DNA of 64,000 nt from Polychytrium aggregatum (Eukaryota; Chytridiomycota; Chytridiomycetes; Polychytriales), in contig NW_026516203.1 of the NCBI RefSeq assembly GCF_025602895.1, forward strand, positions 496,001 through 560,000. The letters run 5' to 3'. The position numbers and the translations under genes were made by a program. Shown here one piece after another: positions 45,169 through 57,076 of the stretch (positions are counted from its first letter, which is position 1; every line of letters starts with the position of its first letter). The notes beneath the pieces are model-generated. The model ran no database searches. It was not told where the DNA came from and saw nothing but the letters and a program-made list of their open reading frames with translations.

Positions 45169-48100
45169 ATGGGGAGGGAGCTCTTCGGCTCTCGCCACGG
45201 CCATCGCATCGACTGTAGGCATCCGCTGTCGATATGCCGAGCCTCAATACGCCCCAGACACGGACGATTCGTTTCCGGATATCGGGTGCATGGCACGTCT
45301 TCCTGACTTGATATTGCTTAGTCTCGCTCAGGTCGTACATCAAGCGCTTTGTGAGCCGGGAACAAGACATTTACCAGATCATCATGACCCAGCCACAACC
45401 CCTCCCAGTCTTTGCGTCGGACTACTGCCACCGTGAGTATCGCATCTGCTGGAAGACAGCCCCATGGCGCAGTTAAACTGTCGCTTTGTTGTTCCACGCC
45501 ATCCCTCTCATGCATTCCGTGCGACACTGGTGAGCGTTGCAGCGTCTATCTCACTCGGTCTGTTTTACCAATGGCAGTCGCCAACAACGGCAACTATATT
45601 GCTCTTGCCGGCGAAGAAGGGACGATCGCCATCATCGACACCTCAAAAGACAACCAGTGGGAGCTAGGTAGCAATCGGAGTAGCAGCGCAGCAGTAACAG
45701 CACCGGTCCCACGAGCAGTGCAGCCGCATAAAGGCACCGATCGATTTCGTCAATATCCACGGTCGCTCATGCTGCCTAGTACTGACTCGGACACCGGCTG
45801 CTGTTTGGGCACTCAGTCAACGGACGCGCACAGTGGTCCGCCCACGACAACTCGATATTTGAGCTCAAGTGGTCTCCGAACGACCATCTGATCGTAGGTC
45901 TCGGTTGGAGGGCCGTTTGGTTGATGATCGACGATATCAACTGGGTTCGCACTCGCACATGGGCTAACCAAAACCCTTGTTACTCCGCCCACCAAAGGCG
46001 TCTGTCTGCGGCGACCAGACTACCAAGATCTGGGACGTTGAAACCCAAACCGAGATATGTTCCCTCATCGGGCACGAGTTCAGTGTCAAATCTGTATCGT
46101 TCAATCCGCGCAATCCAGGTGGGTGTTCGTGGCTGGCAATCGCATCAGTGGCAGCCCGATGGACGGTAAACCCCTGTCGTTCACAGCAAGCTGGATCTTG
46201 GGAACTCTTGACAGCGATGCTAACTCCTTTGTGCAGACGTCCTCGTGACTGCCTCCAGAGACGGCTCAGTCATGGTGTGGGACCTGCGCTGTGCGCCAAT
46301 GCTCCCTCCTGACGACGCGGATTCGACTCTGGTACCAGGTTTGTATCAGTCCTGCACTAAAATGCATTGCGGTTGGTCGGGGTCGGTCGTGCCACATGCT
46401 CATCGCAGCGTTGGTTGAGCGTGTTGCTGACCTGCACCACTCAACCATGTACAACCATCACCATTCAGCGCGGCGGCACCGTCCTGTTGATGTCATTGCC
46501 AATGCCCATAGCACCGAGTACCACAACTCCAAGTCGCTCAAGCGCCGGCGAGCCATGTCGCCTGGACCAGCCCCGAAGGTGTGGCCCCACAGACCAGCTA
46601 TTTACTCGCCCACGACGAGGCTTTTGTCGCCAACCAGCGACCCAGCTTTGCCTGACAGCAGCTGGCTCTCGCTGTGAGAACTCTCGGACACAATCGCCGC
46701 GGCTTCCATCTACTCTATTGCTTCGTAGTCACGGACACGATCGTCTGACGCCCTCTCGTCCTTCACATCACCATGTTGCATCGCCATACTGCATCCCAGA
46801 CGCAGTCCATCAGTGTCACCTCTGTGGTGTTCCTGCCCCATACATTCAATACGGTTGCTTCGGCTGGTGCCGCTGACGGGTAGGATACAGTGATCTGGAA
46901 ACAAAGCCGGGTGGACGACCGTTTTGGGTTAACGTTTATCATCCGCTTGCGACATCGACTGTCTTGGTCTATGTGCTCTCTGTCTCGCATTTGCGCCAAC
47001 GCGCACACGAATTGATCCTCCAGGACAATCAAATTGTGGGATCTCCGCCACCATGGATACTTTTCCAAAAGTCGCCAGCCTGTCCCGACAGCCGTCTCAA
47101 AGCCCTCCGTCGACACTCGACGACAACACGGCAAGTGCATCAGCCACAAACCCTCAGGCACTTGATATTGCATTGCCGCCGCAACGCGGGCGCGAATACA
47201 CAAGTGTGCATGCTCACGCTGAGAGTGAGGTGGATCCCTTTCGCAGATCTGACCGTGGATGCGACACTTTCTCTTTCGCTTGCTTGATAACAGGATTTTC
47301 TTCGCTCTCCATCCATCCTGACGGACACAAGCTGTTTGCTGCCTGCACAGACCACCGGTATGCGAGCCGAACCATGCAAGAGCACCAGAATGCATCGAAA
47401 TCTCTTAGAGCTCTCTGTCCGACGCCATTCAGCATTGCTTCTCTGAGCCAGCGCGAGTTGTCATCAAAGACATCGGATGCGCGTGTCGAGTTGTTGCTGA
47501 CGAAAACGTGCCTTGCGCTCCATGCAGCGTATACGAATTCAGTGCGTACACACTGGGTGAGCCGCTGTTTGCATATTCGGCCAAAACCCTCAAGACATCG
47601 TCGTTCTATGTCAAGACTACGGTCTCGCCCGACGGCCGGTTCGTGGCCTCGGGTTCGATGGACGGCGGCGTGCACATCTGGGAGCTCGGCAGGCGGGAAT
47701 GCGCTCCGATCGTTCTGCGAGGACACGAGAAAGAAGTGACATCCGTCAGCTGGTCCAAGAGAACCCTTGATCAGGTGGGTACATGTTGCTGTGTTTGGTG
47801 AGGAGCGCGAGGGTACGGGTTGCAGTCTCTTTTCTGCCACGAATCGACAGCTCATCACGATTGCCAATATTCTCTCCCCCCCCTTCCTTTCCTCACATTC
47901 ACGTGCATTCAAACGTATCGAACTATCCAGCTTGTGTCCTGCTCAGATGATTCGACGGCTCGAGTATGGAGCATCGCAAGCATGAACTCGAGGGACGCTG
48001 ACCACGATCTCGAACGAAAGCACTTGATTGGGTATACCCAGGAAGGCGAGCTGTCAGGCATGGCCGACCTTGGCCGGCCCCTTTCGCCGCTGACGTCCTG

Positions 48101-48521
48101 GTCTCGTCGACCGCTTGACGAACTACCACGCGATCGACTCAACCAGCAGCAGCCGCATGAACCTGGCTCAGTGAATGCATCTGCAGACTCTAGAACGTCG
48201 AGAAACTCGACTATCGATCGCCAGAGCAACGACGAAAACCTTGCTCCACTCACGACAAACAGCGGGGACCAGCCGCGAATGGCTTCGCCAAGGCAATCAT
48301 CTGCGTCAACAACCTGGGCGGCTTCGGCGAGATCCCCTCGCTCCCCGCGTGCTTCCAACAGCAGCAGCAGCAGCCAGGCTCCGAGCACGCCGACCCGGCG
48401 AGGCCGGTCGCTCACAAGCACAGACGAAAACAGCCGGCATGACCAGACCCTGATGTCACCCACGACAAAGCGACGGACATTGCTGGACTATTTCTCGAGC
48501 CCACCTCGGCCCAGCGGCTAA
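45169..48521 (+). CDS. CDT2: Cdt2 (denticleless), WD40 substrate receptor of CRL4 ubiquitin ligase
   Basis: Exons 45169-45214 (tentative), 45322-45432, 45578-45667, 45817-45893, 45998-46118, 46237-46338, 46469-46578, 46800-46879, 47024-47157, 47294-47357, 47528-47774, 47931-48521 give 590 aa. Repeats match Cdt2 in order: GNYIALAGEEGTIAIID, SIFELKWSPNDHLI, GDQTTKIWDVETQTEI, VLVTASRDGSVMVWDLRC, VASAGAADGTIKLWDLR, GFSSLSIHPDGHKLFAACTD, SFYVKTTVSPDGRFVASGSM and LVSCSDDSTARVW. Two WDLR motifs are DDB1-binding (DWD) boxes. The Ser-rich C-terminal tail ends near KRRTLLDYFSS, a PIP-box-like PCNA motif. Known role: CRL4-Cdt2 destroys Cdt1 and other proteins on PCNA-loaded chromatin. The most 5' exon is chosen only by phase; an alternative start is the ATG at 45384. 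The exon ending 47157 uses an apparent GC donor. Confidence 0.88.
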
Positions 48522-49132
48522 CCCGCATCTCATCATCAGGGTGTTACTGTCTGTGGCTGTGGTCACACATCTTCACCGAGGACAGTGGCTTTAAAACGAC
48601 TGCGCTCCTGCTGAAGGGTCCATGAATGCTGTGTCAACCACACCTTGTCAATGCAAACACTGCTTCCAGTAATCCCCATCTCAACCAGTCTTTCAACACT
48701 GCGCGCTCGTCTCGCGATCCCAGACGATGGCTCGATCGCGATGGACCCACCATTCACAGCAAGGTCCATCAAGCCTCCCTACAGTCAGCAGCTAGCTTGC
48801 CGGAATATGCAACTACCTCTACTCCGCTCTCCTATCTCTGAAGCACGAGTTCTGTCTCGCGGACGTCGGTTGCATCTCTGGGCTGATTGTCGACATATGG
48901 CTGCCAGCCTCTTGGTCGGCAGCATCTTGGTCGCTCGGGTCACAAACATCCCGCAAATCCCAGGGTGGTCCAAACCAATGGTATTCGATACCCTGCTGTC
49001 ACTCTCTAAGCAACACTTGTCGATTTTGTATTGAGGCCACATGTATCAAATTACAAGCGTGCCCTCATACCGACATCACATCGCCACCATATCCTGCACC
49101 TCGTCTGCTCTGTTGATGCACCAATACTTTGA
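48522..49132. other. Intergenic region between convergent genes
   Basis: About 610 bp downstream of Cdt2. No gene recognised. Confidence 0.5.
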
Positions 49133-50304
49133 TCACCATCCCGCAGGCCTGGGTGCCTTGGGTAGCGGAGGCAATCGCTGGAGCGCTTGCTCCAGGTCGA
49201 TTCGAAGGCGCTTGCGTCGTGGGTTGTCGACCGGATTGGGAAAGTTGGCCATGAGCGGGCGCTTCATGCTGGGCACCAGATCTGGCACAAAGGCGTCGGC
49301 AGCTGGCGACATCAGGGCCCGTCGCTCCCGCTGATGCACACGGGTGTAATCCCTGGTCGGAGAGGCCGAGCGTGTGCCTCTCGAGCTCCAGCCCCAACGC
49401 ACCGGCGACGGCGATCGGTTGGATCGTTGTGTCCACGACGGCGATGGGGACGGGTTTAGGCGAGATCGGGATCGGTTGGAACGGGAGGGCGATGGGTTGG
49501 AGCGGAATGGCGATGATATAGACCGCGATGGCGATGCTGCACAAGAGCCATTTGCGCATCGCGGCCCCCTTGATGGAGAATGCTGTTGCCAGCGCAGTGC
49601 CGGATGAAGGCGAGAGTCAGTGTGCGAGACCAGCAGAGAGATACGCCGGCTTTGGGCTCAGAACCGAGGGCTGCGATCCCACCCTTTCCCACGCGAGACA
49701 CAACCCACCCGCATCGGCGCGATGCTCTTCTTTGGTGGTGAGCCGTACTCGGCCTTGATGCGCTCAATGTAGCGCTGGACCTTGGCGGCCTGGGTCTGGA
49801 ATCGGAACTCTTGTGTCTTTTGGCGAGAGCGCTCCTGCTCCAGTTCTACAGCGATCTCAGCAACATCAGCATTGATATCAAGTGACGCGTGGCAGGCCGA
49901 CGCATGGCGTCCTGGCTCCGACTGCTCAATGGCCTCCTCTATCGTTCGCCAATGTGATGGATGTGTCTTTTCTTGTTGCAGCCGCGGATGAATGATCGTG
50001 GAGAACGGAGTGGTGGTCGCAGAGAACAGACTGGTGGTCGCAGAGAAGGAAAGACATTGGGGAACGACTCACCCTTTTGCATCTGCAGACGCCGCTCAAT
50101 ATTCCTCGGGGCTCCAGAAGGCCGAGCATGCTGCCGGGAATCGGCGCGGTGGGGTGCTGCCGAATACATGATGCTGTCGGGTGGATGCGGTGGTCCTTCA
50201 GCCGACCCTTCTCGGCGGCGCTCATCTAGATGGCGGACGACAAAGGCCGGCGGATGCTGGGTTTGGCGATGGGTCCTAAATTGCTTGCTTGGCTTGTTCG
50301 ACAT
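49133..50304 (-). CDS. Hypothetical basic, partly coiled-coil protein (3' end unresolved)
   Basis: Exon 1, 50304-50073, begins MSNKPSKQFRTHRQTQHPPA. Exon 2 is 49971-49709, joined in phase (QMQKEKTHPSHWRTIEEAIE). The second half of exon 2 is a likely coiled coil (VAEIAVELEQERSRQ, QAAKVQRYIERIKAEYG). After APMR the frame either runs on to a TGA at 49658 or is spliced, since GTGGGT follows. A downstream stretch in another frame reads VPSMKRPLMANFPNPVDNP then RRKRLRIDLEQAL and stops at 49133, looking like a basic nuclear C-terminus. I could not find an acceptor joining it in phase. The region between holds tandem repeats. Family not recognised; nuclear location is only a guess from the basic clusters. 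Confidence 0.5.
49410..49540. repeat. Degenerate tandem repeat (gatcggttgga / gatgggttgga)
   Basis: Imperfect 12-18 bp units (gcgatcggttggatcg, gatcggttggaacggga, gatgggttggagcgga) in the putative last intron of the hypothetical gene. Confidence 0.7.
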
Positions 50305-50911
50305 TATTGATCGTCGTCCAGGTCGGATGTGGGAGCAGCCCGGGCACGGCGAAGGCGAGGAACGACTCACCATCTACCTGACTTGCGCGCGCTGAGAAGG
50401 AGCGGCCCGGTGCCGACTTGCTGGTCAGTCATCAGTCGGCCCCGGCTGAGCACTCCTGGGACATAAGGCAGTCGATCCATGCGACTGGCGATGAGGCATG
50501 AGGCATACAGATACTGCCTGTTGTATCGACAGCACGCATCGTCACTCGATCTCTAACAGCGAATCGGGACATCCCGCATCTGCAACGTCCGTTTGCCGTT
50601 CTTGATGCTGAATCGAAACACTGTATTTGCACAGATACTGAATGTACACAAAGAAAGGTGCCTCCATAAGATCAGGACACAGATGAGGGCCGAGAAACGT
50701 GCAGTGATGATAAGAACTCAAAATGCGAATGAGGATGAAGGAATGTATGGGTCGGCTGCCCACAAGCAACAGCGGGAAGCCCGCATTTACAGCACACCCT
50801 TCCACAAAATCAGGGTGCCTATCAACTGTATGGCGGAGGAGAATGGTTGTTCTGCAGAGTGCTGGAGTAGGGAAACCAGCTGCCCACAACTCTGCTACCA
50901 CCAGAATCTAT
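50305..50911. other. Intergenic region between hypothetical gene and GPCR
   Basis: About 600 bp, both neighbours on the minus strand. No coding exon recognised. Confidence 0.5.
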
Positions 50912-52595
50912 CTAAGCGACGCTCTTGAGGGCGTCGGCAAAGGTGATATCGTCCGACGAGCCCACAGTGGCATCGAGCGACGGTGCCGGCTCCGGGGATG
51001 GATGGGTGTTTCGGCCAAACAGACCTTTGTTGCTGCTGAGGGATGGATGCTCGGCGTCGGAACTCTTGAGGTTGGAAAAGAACTCGATATAGAAGAAGGC
51101 CGTGGAGTTGAAGGCGCCGAGAAGAGGTCCAAAGAACTGGTGTGGGAATGATTCAGCGGATGAGTACCAGGCCGAGCACGAAGCCGAGCACGAAGACGAG
51201 CACGGACATGACAGGAGCAGAGAAGAGTAGCAGCACATGCACTTACTGCCAGCAGACACGTTAGCATGAAGTTTGGGTCGTTGGGGCTGATCATGTTCTG
51301 GATCCGAGCCGCCGTCACCGGGATAAAGACGACGACCACGCCAGCCATGTAGAGCAGAGTCCTGATGGCATAGCGCACCAGGGGAGGATCGACGATGGCA
51401 TGTCGCTTGCGGTTGTGGATGTTGCTGGCGTTGATGAGCTTCGAGATCCTAGAGGACTTGTGGATGACCCAGCCCACGCGGGCATACAGAAGCACATTGA
51501 CCAGGAACAGAAGCCACAGCGGACCAAAGAAGAAAATCATGCGGTAGAGGCCAAAGTCCGAGTTGATCCAGCACCATGTGGTTGCAAGCTGCAGAGAGTC
51601 GCCGAATGAGCATGTGTAGCAGGCCGAGGTCCAGAGAGGCGTGCATATGGGATTCGCAGTGCAGGGCAATATGAGCTGAACATTTGGCCAGGCATGCAGC
51701 ACTGCTGCAGCATGATCCGACACATACCCCCATGATAGGTTCATTCAGACCAAACGTCGGCAAGAAGTTGATGCAGGCGACCACAACAAGCGGGAGTCCC
51801 AAAGAAACGCACATATCTGCCGAGCAACGATGCGAGACAGTGAGTATGGGCCTCGTAAGGAATGCCCAATGAACGACTCGCAAGGTGATTCTATGGAGCT
51901 GATATCGAGCAAAGGCAGTGGGCGAGGCACATCGGCCAAGCTGCGGCGTGCAGGACGGCCTAGCCCGATACTCACAATAGACCATATTTCCCTCGGTCTT
52001 GGCCAGCGAGAACCGGAGGGCGATCACGGAGAAGCACTGATAGGCGAGGCATGTGGACCACAGAAGGCCCGAGAGCAGGACGTACTGCAGGATGGTGCCG
52101 AACACCAAGCAGCCGTGCGGCACATCAGCCATAATGCTGTGAACGGGCGGATCATGTTTGGCAATAAGAGAGATCGGAGCAGCATGAGCAAGGTCGGACG
52201 AGGGAAGCGGCATCGACTGTATCATAGCAAGCAGTGTCTCCCGACAGATGGAGCACGACGGACAGCACCGGATCCGGCAGGATGTGGATCAATATGGCGG
52301 GAGCAAGGTGCTGTACGGTCTTCGGCATCCTATGGCACCAAAAGCCGAGCCTGCTGGCCATATATCCGACCAGGGCATGCGAGCCGACTTACTTTCCAAG
52401 GTTGTGGACGCTGTTGGCAATCAGATCCATAAGCGTCATGAACCCGACGATTCGGTCGAGCATCGAAAGACGCCGCTTCCTCAGGCGCTTCATGAAAAGC
52501 ACCACCAGCACACCGGAGCAGCACACCATCGAGACGGTCGCAGACGGGTGCAGGATGAGCTGCAGGGTGCGAGATTGCTCTTCGGTAAGGGTCAT
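50912..52595 (-). CDS. Seven-transmembrane G-protein-coupled receptor (cAR/Git3-like)
   Basis: Exons 52595-52393, 52136-51976, 51816-51728, 51588-51247, 51136-50912 give 339 aa. Seven hydrophobic segments are visible: TVSMVCCSGVLVVLFM; RIVGFMTLMDLIANSV with the Asp of helix 2; TILQYVLLSGLLWSTCLAYQ; GLPLVVVACINFLPTFGL; MIFFFGPLWLLFLVNVLLYA; LLYMAGVVVVFIPVTAARI; and LTCLLAFFGPLLGAFNSTAF. A Cys before helix 3 (PHGC) and the WCW in the second outer loop are the usual disulfide pair of the Dictyostelium cAMP-receptor / fungal Git3-type receptors. The third inner loop is basic (NIHNRKRH). The tail is Ser/Asp-rich, as expected for phosphorylation. Family members sense nutrients or small ligands and act through heterotrimeric G proteins; the ligand here is unknown. 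Confidence 0.88.
51171..51206. repeat. 12-bp repeat in last GPCR intron
   Basis: Three units of gMcgagcacgRa (gccgagcacgaa twice, then gacgagcacgga), just upstream of the last acceptor. Confidence 0.8.
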
Positions 52596-53605
52596 TGTGT
52601 AGTGGAGTCTTGAGCTGGGTCAGTCGCGACCGGGAAGCAAGGACAGGGAGTAGAGCCAGAGAAGGGTGTGCGGGATGGGTCCAAAGATCAGGAAAGGAGG
52701 CCTGCGAGTCTTGCGGAAGGAGAGGCAGGCAGAACGAGGATGATTTCGGCGAGCCGATCGAGTCCGGCGGGGGGAGTGGCAAGCGTGCATTTTTATCCAG
52801 CCCGACGGCCCAAGGCAGTCGTTGCGACAGCCAAGCGGCGCTGGGCCAGCGGCGAGCGGGGCGACGGCGGTGGGGTTGCGATGGGAAATACAACTGGAGT
52901 CCCCATTGGAGTTGTGAACGCAGTGGTGCTGGCCACTTGGACGACGGGAGTGGTGGAATTGCGGTACTCCCGGTGTGGTGCACTTGCGACCGGGGGATCG
53001 TCGGACGACACGCAACGCAGACCGGGCATTGGGTTTCGGAACTGGAGGGTCCATGCGACGCCAACAGCGATACGATACAGTAGCGACATGTCCAGTGATG
53101 CGATATAATAGCTACATATCCAGTGATACGATGCCCGTGCTGCCGTCCGGCGTGCACTCACTTTCCCACACCAGCCAGCATTTCTGTCCAAGGACCCCTC
53201 CGTTGTCCGCCGCCGCTGGACACTCCCGGCCGCTGCCTCCCGTCCTTCTTCGTCCGCGGCCTTTGCCCTTTGCTGCTCGGGGCCGGTCTTGTCCCTCGTC
53301 CGCTGGGTCATGGTTGGGGACAGGTCGCACTATCCAAGCTTGCTCGGATGTCTGGCCCACTATGCTGTTGGAATCGGTCCCGGCTTCATTCCCAGCCGCA
53401 CTCGATCCGCACTCGATCCGCGATCGATCCACAAGCCCTCCCGGTTGATGATTGTTGCTTGTCGATCGTCCGCCATTCGCTCTCTGCTCTCATCAGGCCA
53501 TGTCCTGTTGAGCATCCGGCCGTTCTCCAACCCCACGGCGTCGGCTTGGCCTGCATGGATGCTCTGCTTGCATCACTGCTCAGCCCCGCTCTTCTCTCTG
53601 CCACC
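52596..53605. other. Divergent intergenic region GPCR / BRD8-like
   Basis: About 1 kb. A direct repeat of atccagtgatacgat and its variants occurs at about 53040-53135 (gatacgatacagtagcgacatgtccagtgatgcgatataatagc...). No gene recognised. Confidence 0.5.
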
Positions 53606-56600
53606 ATGAACCCAAGCCAATCCGCTGGATCGGCGTCCGCTGCCCAGTCCGTGTCCGTTGTCCTCCCTGCATCCGAATGGTCGATCCTCGAATGGCTCAG
53701 TTTGGCCGAGGCCGTCCATCAATGCGGATTCGAGCACTGGAACGAGGTCTCCCGCGCCTTGCAGAAAGTACCGATCTTTGACAGGCAGCCGTCCTTTTAC
53801 TCGCCCCAGGTACGACCCGCGCGTCGCCTGGGCTATCGCAACAGTATCGACTTGCTCGCTGTGGCTGCGATACTGCGGGACACTAACGCCTGGCGAATCG
53901 CTCGTGCTTCTCTGCCAATGGGGGTGGTCTCGATCTTGCTCGATCTTGCTCGATCTTGCTCGATCTTGCTCGATTCGGCGAAAACCAGGGATGTGCCCAG
54001 GAATATCGGCTCCTTGCCGACTTTTTCTGTCCCAATCGGTGAGTGGCTTTGCTCAGTATGGCCCCCTTGGGAGTGGCAACTTGCATGTTCGCTGCACGAG
54101 TTGATCCGCTTGGACGCAGGCCGGGCCAAACGGGATCGAGTGTGCCAAGTGGTGGAAAGGTGTGCCATTCTCCATGTTGGATATGCTCGCTCAGGGATCT
54201 CACCGGCAAACTGTGCTCTCCTGCCATCCTCGGTCTCAAGCGATGGCGCACAAAAGGGTACGACATGCACTCGATAGGCTTCTATCGCATCGATGCCTGA
54301 TCTCCAGCGGGGTGGATGGTGCGTCAAATCGCTGCCATGCCACTCCGCATCGTCGATCCGGACCATCGCTTTGATTGATGTTTTGTTCTCTCTTTCGATC
54401 CCTCGATGTCGGCTTGGGTTTCTCGGATCAACACGAATCCCGGCGGACGACATCCCCTCCCTTGCAGCCGAGCAAGTGCTCAAGATCGTTGCACGGAAGC
54501 TGAATGAGCTGCGGGTCACCGAGATACAGCAGTCGCTACACGAAATCGACTTGACGATACGGTAACTTTGGAGCGGAAACCGTTGTGAACGACGTGCATG
54601 CTGAGGGAGCCGTTTGCATGTCGATAGGCACGCTGTCGCTCCGTGGAAAGCACTGCCAGGCGGACGAGGCCTTTCGAACCATCATGCGATTGATTGTCAG
54701 CGCGATGATCCGAACAGCTCGAGTGGCTGTATGATCCTGACGGCATGGTCGCTTGTCTTTGCCCCATTGCGGTTGTTTCGGTGCAGCAAAATCAACCAGA
54801 ATGTCATCGACATCAAGTCTGGCAATCTCGACGAATACTTGCTCACGACCAACCAGCAGAAACAAGCCGCTGCCGCTGCCGTGGTATGTGAGATCATTCC
54901 GCACCGGTGCTCTCGGGACTTGTGGCTTGTGCCCCATGCTAACACCGTTCCCGGTTGCCTGGTTCCGTCGATGTGCATACCCAATGTCAGGCCGCTGCTG
55001 CAGTCGTCCGGCAGCTGGCTGCATCGACGACACAAGCCTCGCTGCATCCTTCGAACCTGGGGCAGCTGAGTGCCTCGACGCCGTTGATGGGATCGACGCC
55101 GCCTCTCCTCTCCGTCCTCGCTGGCGGTACTGGCCAAATGCCTTCTGGTTCCAACACACATGCAACTCTCTCGCATAGCCACCATGCTGTCGCCGGTACC
55201 GCTTCCCTCCCCACGGTTTCCCCCACCTCGGCTCTCCCGGCCCCAGTTCCGGCAGCTATACCCAAGGCCAGTGCCAAGCCTGGGCTTCTGCCGACCCAAA
55301 CTGCAGCAGCCACACCCAGCAACAAAAGCTCGGCTGCCTCGTTGTCGGCTTCAGCGCCTGCGAGTACTCTGCCGATGTCGGCCGAGCTTGGCAATCTGGC
55401 ATCGCAAAATACCCACGTCCCTCTCAAAGTCGAGCCGTCGGTGCCGCCCCTGCGCACGGGCCAGTCGCTTGCGTCGATAGCGGCTGCCAAGAGCGACGTT
55501 CCCATCAAGGAGTCCCTGCGGGCCTCGGTGGGTGCCCTGGCCGCAACGATGCAGTCCATCAGCGGAGCCAAGTCCACCAGTGCGCTGGCCATCAAGCAGT
55601 TTGCCAACAGCCTCGCTGAATCGCCCAAGGAAAGGGCATTCGTCTCGTCACAGAGACAGGCTTCGTCGCAGCTCAGACAACTTGCCAGCCTCACTGCTGC
55701 ACCGCCGATCGAGCAACCAGGCAGCCGCCCCTTGCTCAAGGCCGAGGACAGATCCGAAATCAAGCGCGATGAGCCCACTCGGACTGCTCAACTTGCCCAG
55801 CTTGCCCATGCCGCATCCGAGCGACCCGTGGCCGACCGAAAACCGCCTCCGGAGCCATCGGTGTCCAAGATAGGTGAGCCATCTGTGATGCCAGTGATAT
55901 GCTGCACGCCGGCCACGACGACGCTGACTTGGCTGCGCCGCTGCAGGGATCGAAAGCGAGAGGGTGAAGCGCAAGGCCTCGGATGCCACCGAAGGCGACA
56001 TCTCCGGACCAGACACATCTGGTATGGTTTTGCTCTGGAGTGCTCTACATCGTCAGGCGCCTCGACAGGCTCTTGGCTGTGTTGGGCGACTCGTCATCGG
56101 CATCTCTCCTCTTGTGACTGTGAGACTGTGAGGACGGAGATGGGGCTGCAAGGAGCTCGGCGAAGCGATGGCAGGTGCCAAGCCGGAGACCGGTGGACGA
56201 AGCAGATCCAGTGCCAGCCACAGGCTCGCTGTCGAAGCGCTGGTGCTCGAGGGGGGGGGGCAGACTGCGAATTAGCAGAGAAGCCTCTGGTGGAGTCAGA
56301 GATGACAGCTCACAAAGCATAAAATGGACTGACCCGGAGCTCCTCGGAACCTCCGTTGTCTGTCGTGTGCGCAGACAGTGGCAGCCTCCCAGCCGAGAAG
56401 AAGAGGGCCATTGGCGCAACGCCAAAGAATGCGGACGAGAACAAGCGGAAGGCATGGAAGCGCACGGCACTGATGATCTGGAGCAAGATTGCCGACCACC
56501 GCTGCGGCAATGTGTTCATGCACCCGGTCAAGAAGGAGCACGTGCCGGACTACTTTGATATCATCAAGCAGCCGATGAACCTGGCGACGATCAAGAACCG

Positions 56601-57076
56601 GATCCGAGACGGCGTAAGTGGTGCGCCGCGGCGTGGCTCTGTTTTACCGGTGGCGGTCCGTTTGGGTGCGGCGATGCGTGGCGCACGGCATGCGGGGTTC
56701 GTTCGCAGATGGAATCACCCGGAGCCGGGCATGCCGGACCCTGCGTGGCGACTCTGCTGGGGGGAGGCGATTGTCGAATGGTGCATTTGCTCTGGACGGA
56801 TGGTGCATTTGCATCTCGTGCTGGCTGTCGAAGTGCTCAGGCTGCGTGCCCTGTCTTGTTCCAACCACCCAGGAAATCACCACCAATGCAGAGTTCCACC
56901 GAGACTTGCTGCTGATCCTGAACAATGCCCGGCTCTACAACCGCGAAGACTCGGAGATCTACAAGCACACGACCGAAATGAACGACTATGTCGAGGCCGA
57001 GATGCGGACGCTGCTGTACTGCACCGAGGAGTATGCCGGCCGCCGCTCGAATGGCTCTGCAACGCCGCTCGATTAA
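53606..57076 (+). CDS. BRD8: BRD8/Bdc1-like bromodomain protein (NuA4/TIP60 type)
   Basis: Resolved exons: 53606-53809, 53989-54038, 54468-54561, 54787-54883, 54991-55873, 55947-56021, 56375-56613, 56873-57076. At least one short exon between 54128 and about 54170 is needed to restore phase; I cannot fix its ends. The start is in an ideal context (gccaccATGa). The N-terminus ILEWLSLAEAVHQCGFEHWN is the SANT-like start of BRD8, followed by GCAQEYRLLAD, VARKLNELRVTEIQQSLHEI and VKRKASDATEGD, all in BRD8 order. A long Ala/Ser/Pro-rich middle leads to one C-terminal bromodomain: WSKIADHRCGNVFMHPVKKE, YFDIIKQPMNLATIKNRIRD, and NARLYNREDSEIYKHTTEMN with the acetyl-lysine-binding Asn. BRD8 and S. 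pombe Bdc1 are subunits of the TIP60/NuA4 acetyltransferase. Confidence 0.88.
53931..53970. repeat. 10-bp tandem repeat cgatcttgct x4
   Basis: Four perfect copies followed by a partial one, in the first BRD8-like intron, just upstream of the acceptor at 53988. Confidence 0.9.

Noticed and set aside
46875-46890. In-frame TAG in the Cdt2 WD40 region (ADG-stop-DTVIWK)
   Set aside because: A normal intron from GTAGG (46880) to the acceptor before 47024 removes it and restores ADGTIKLWDLR, so the gene is not broken here.
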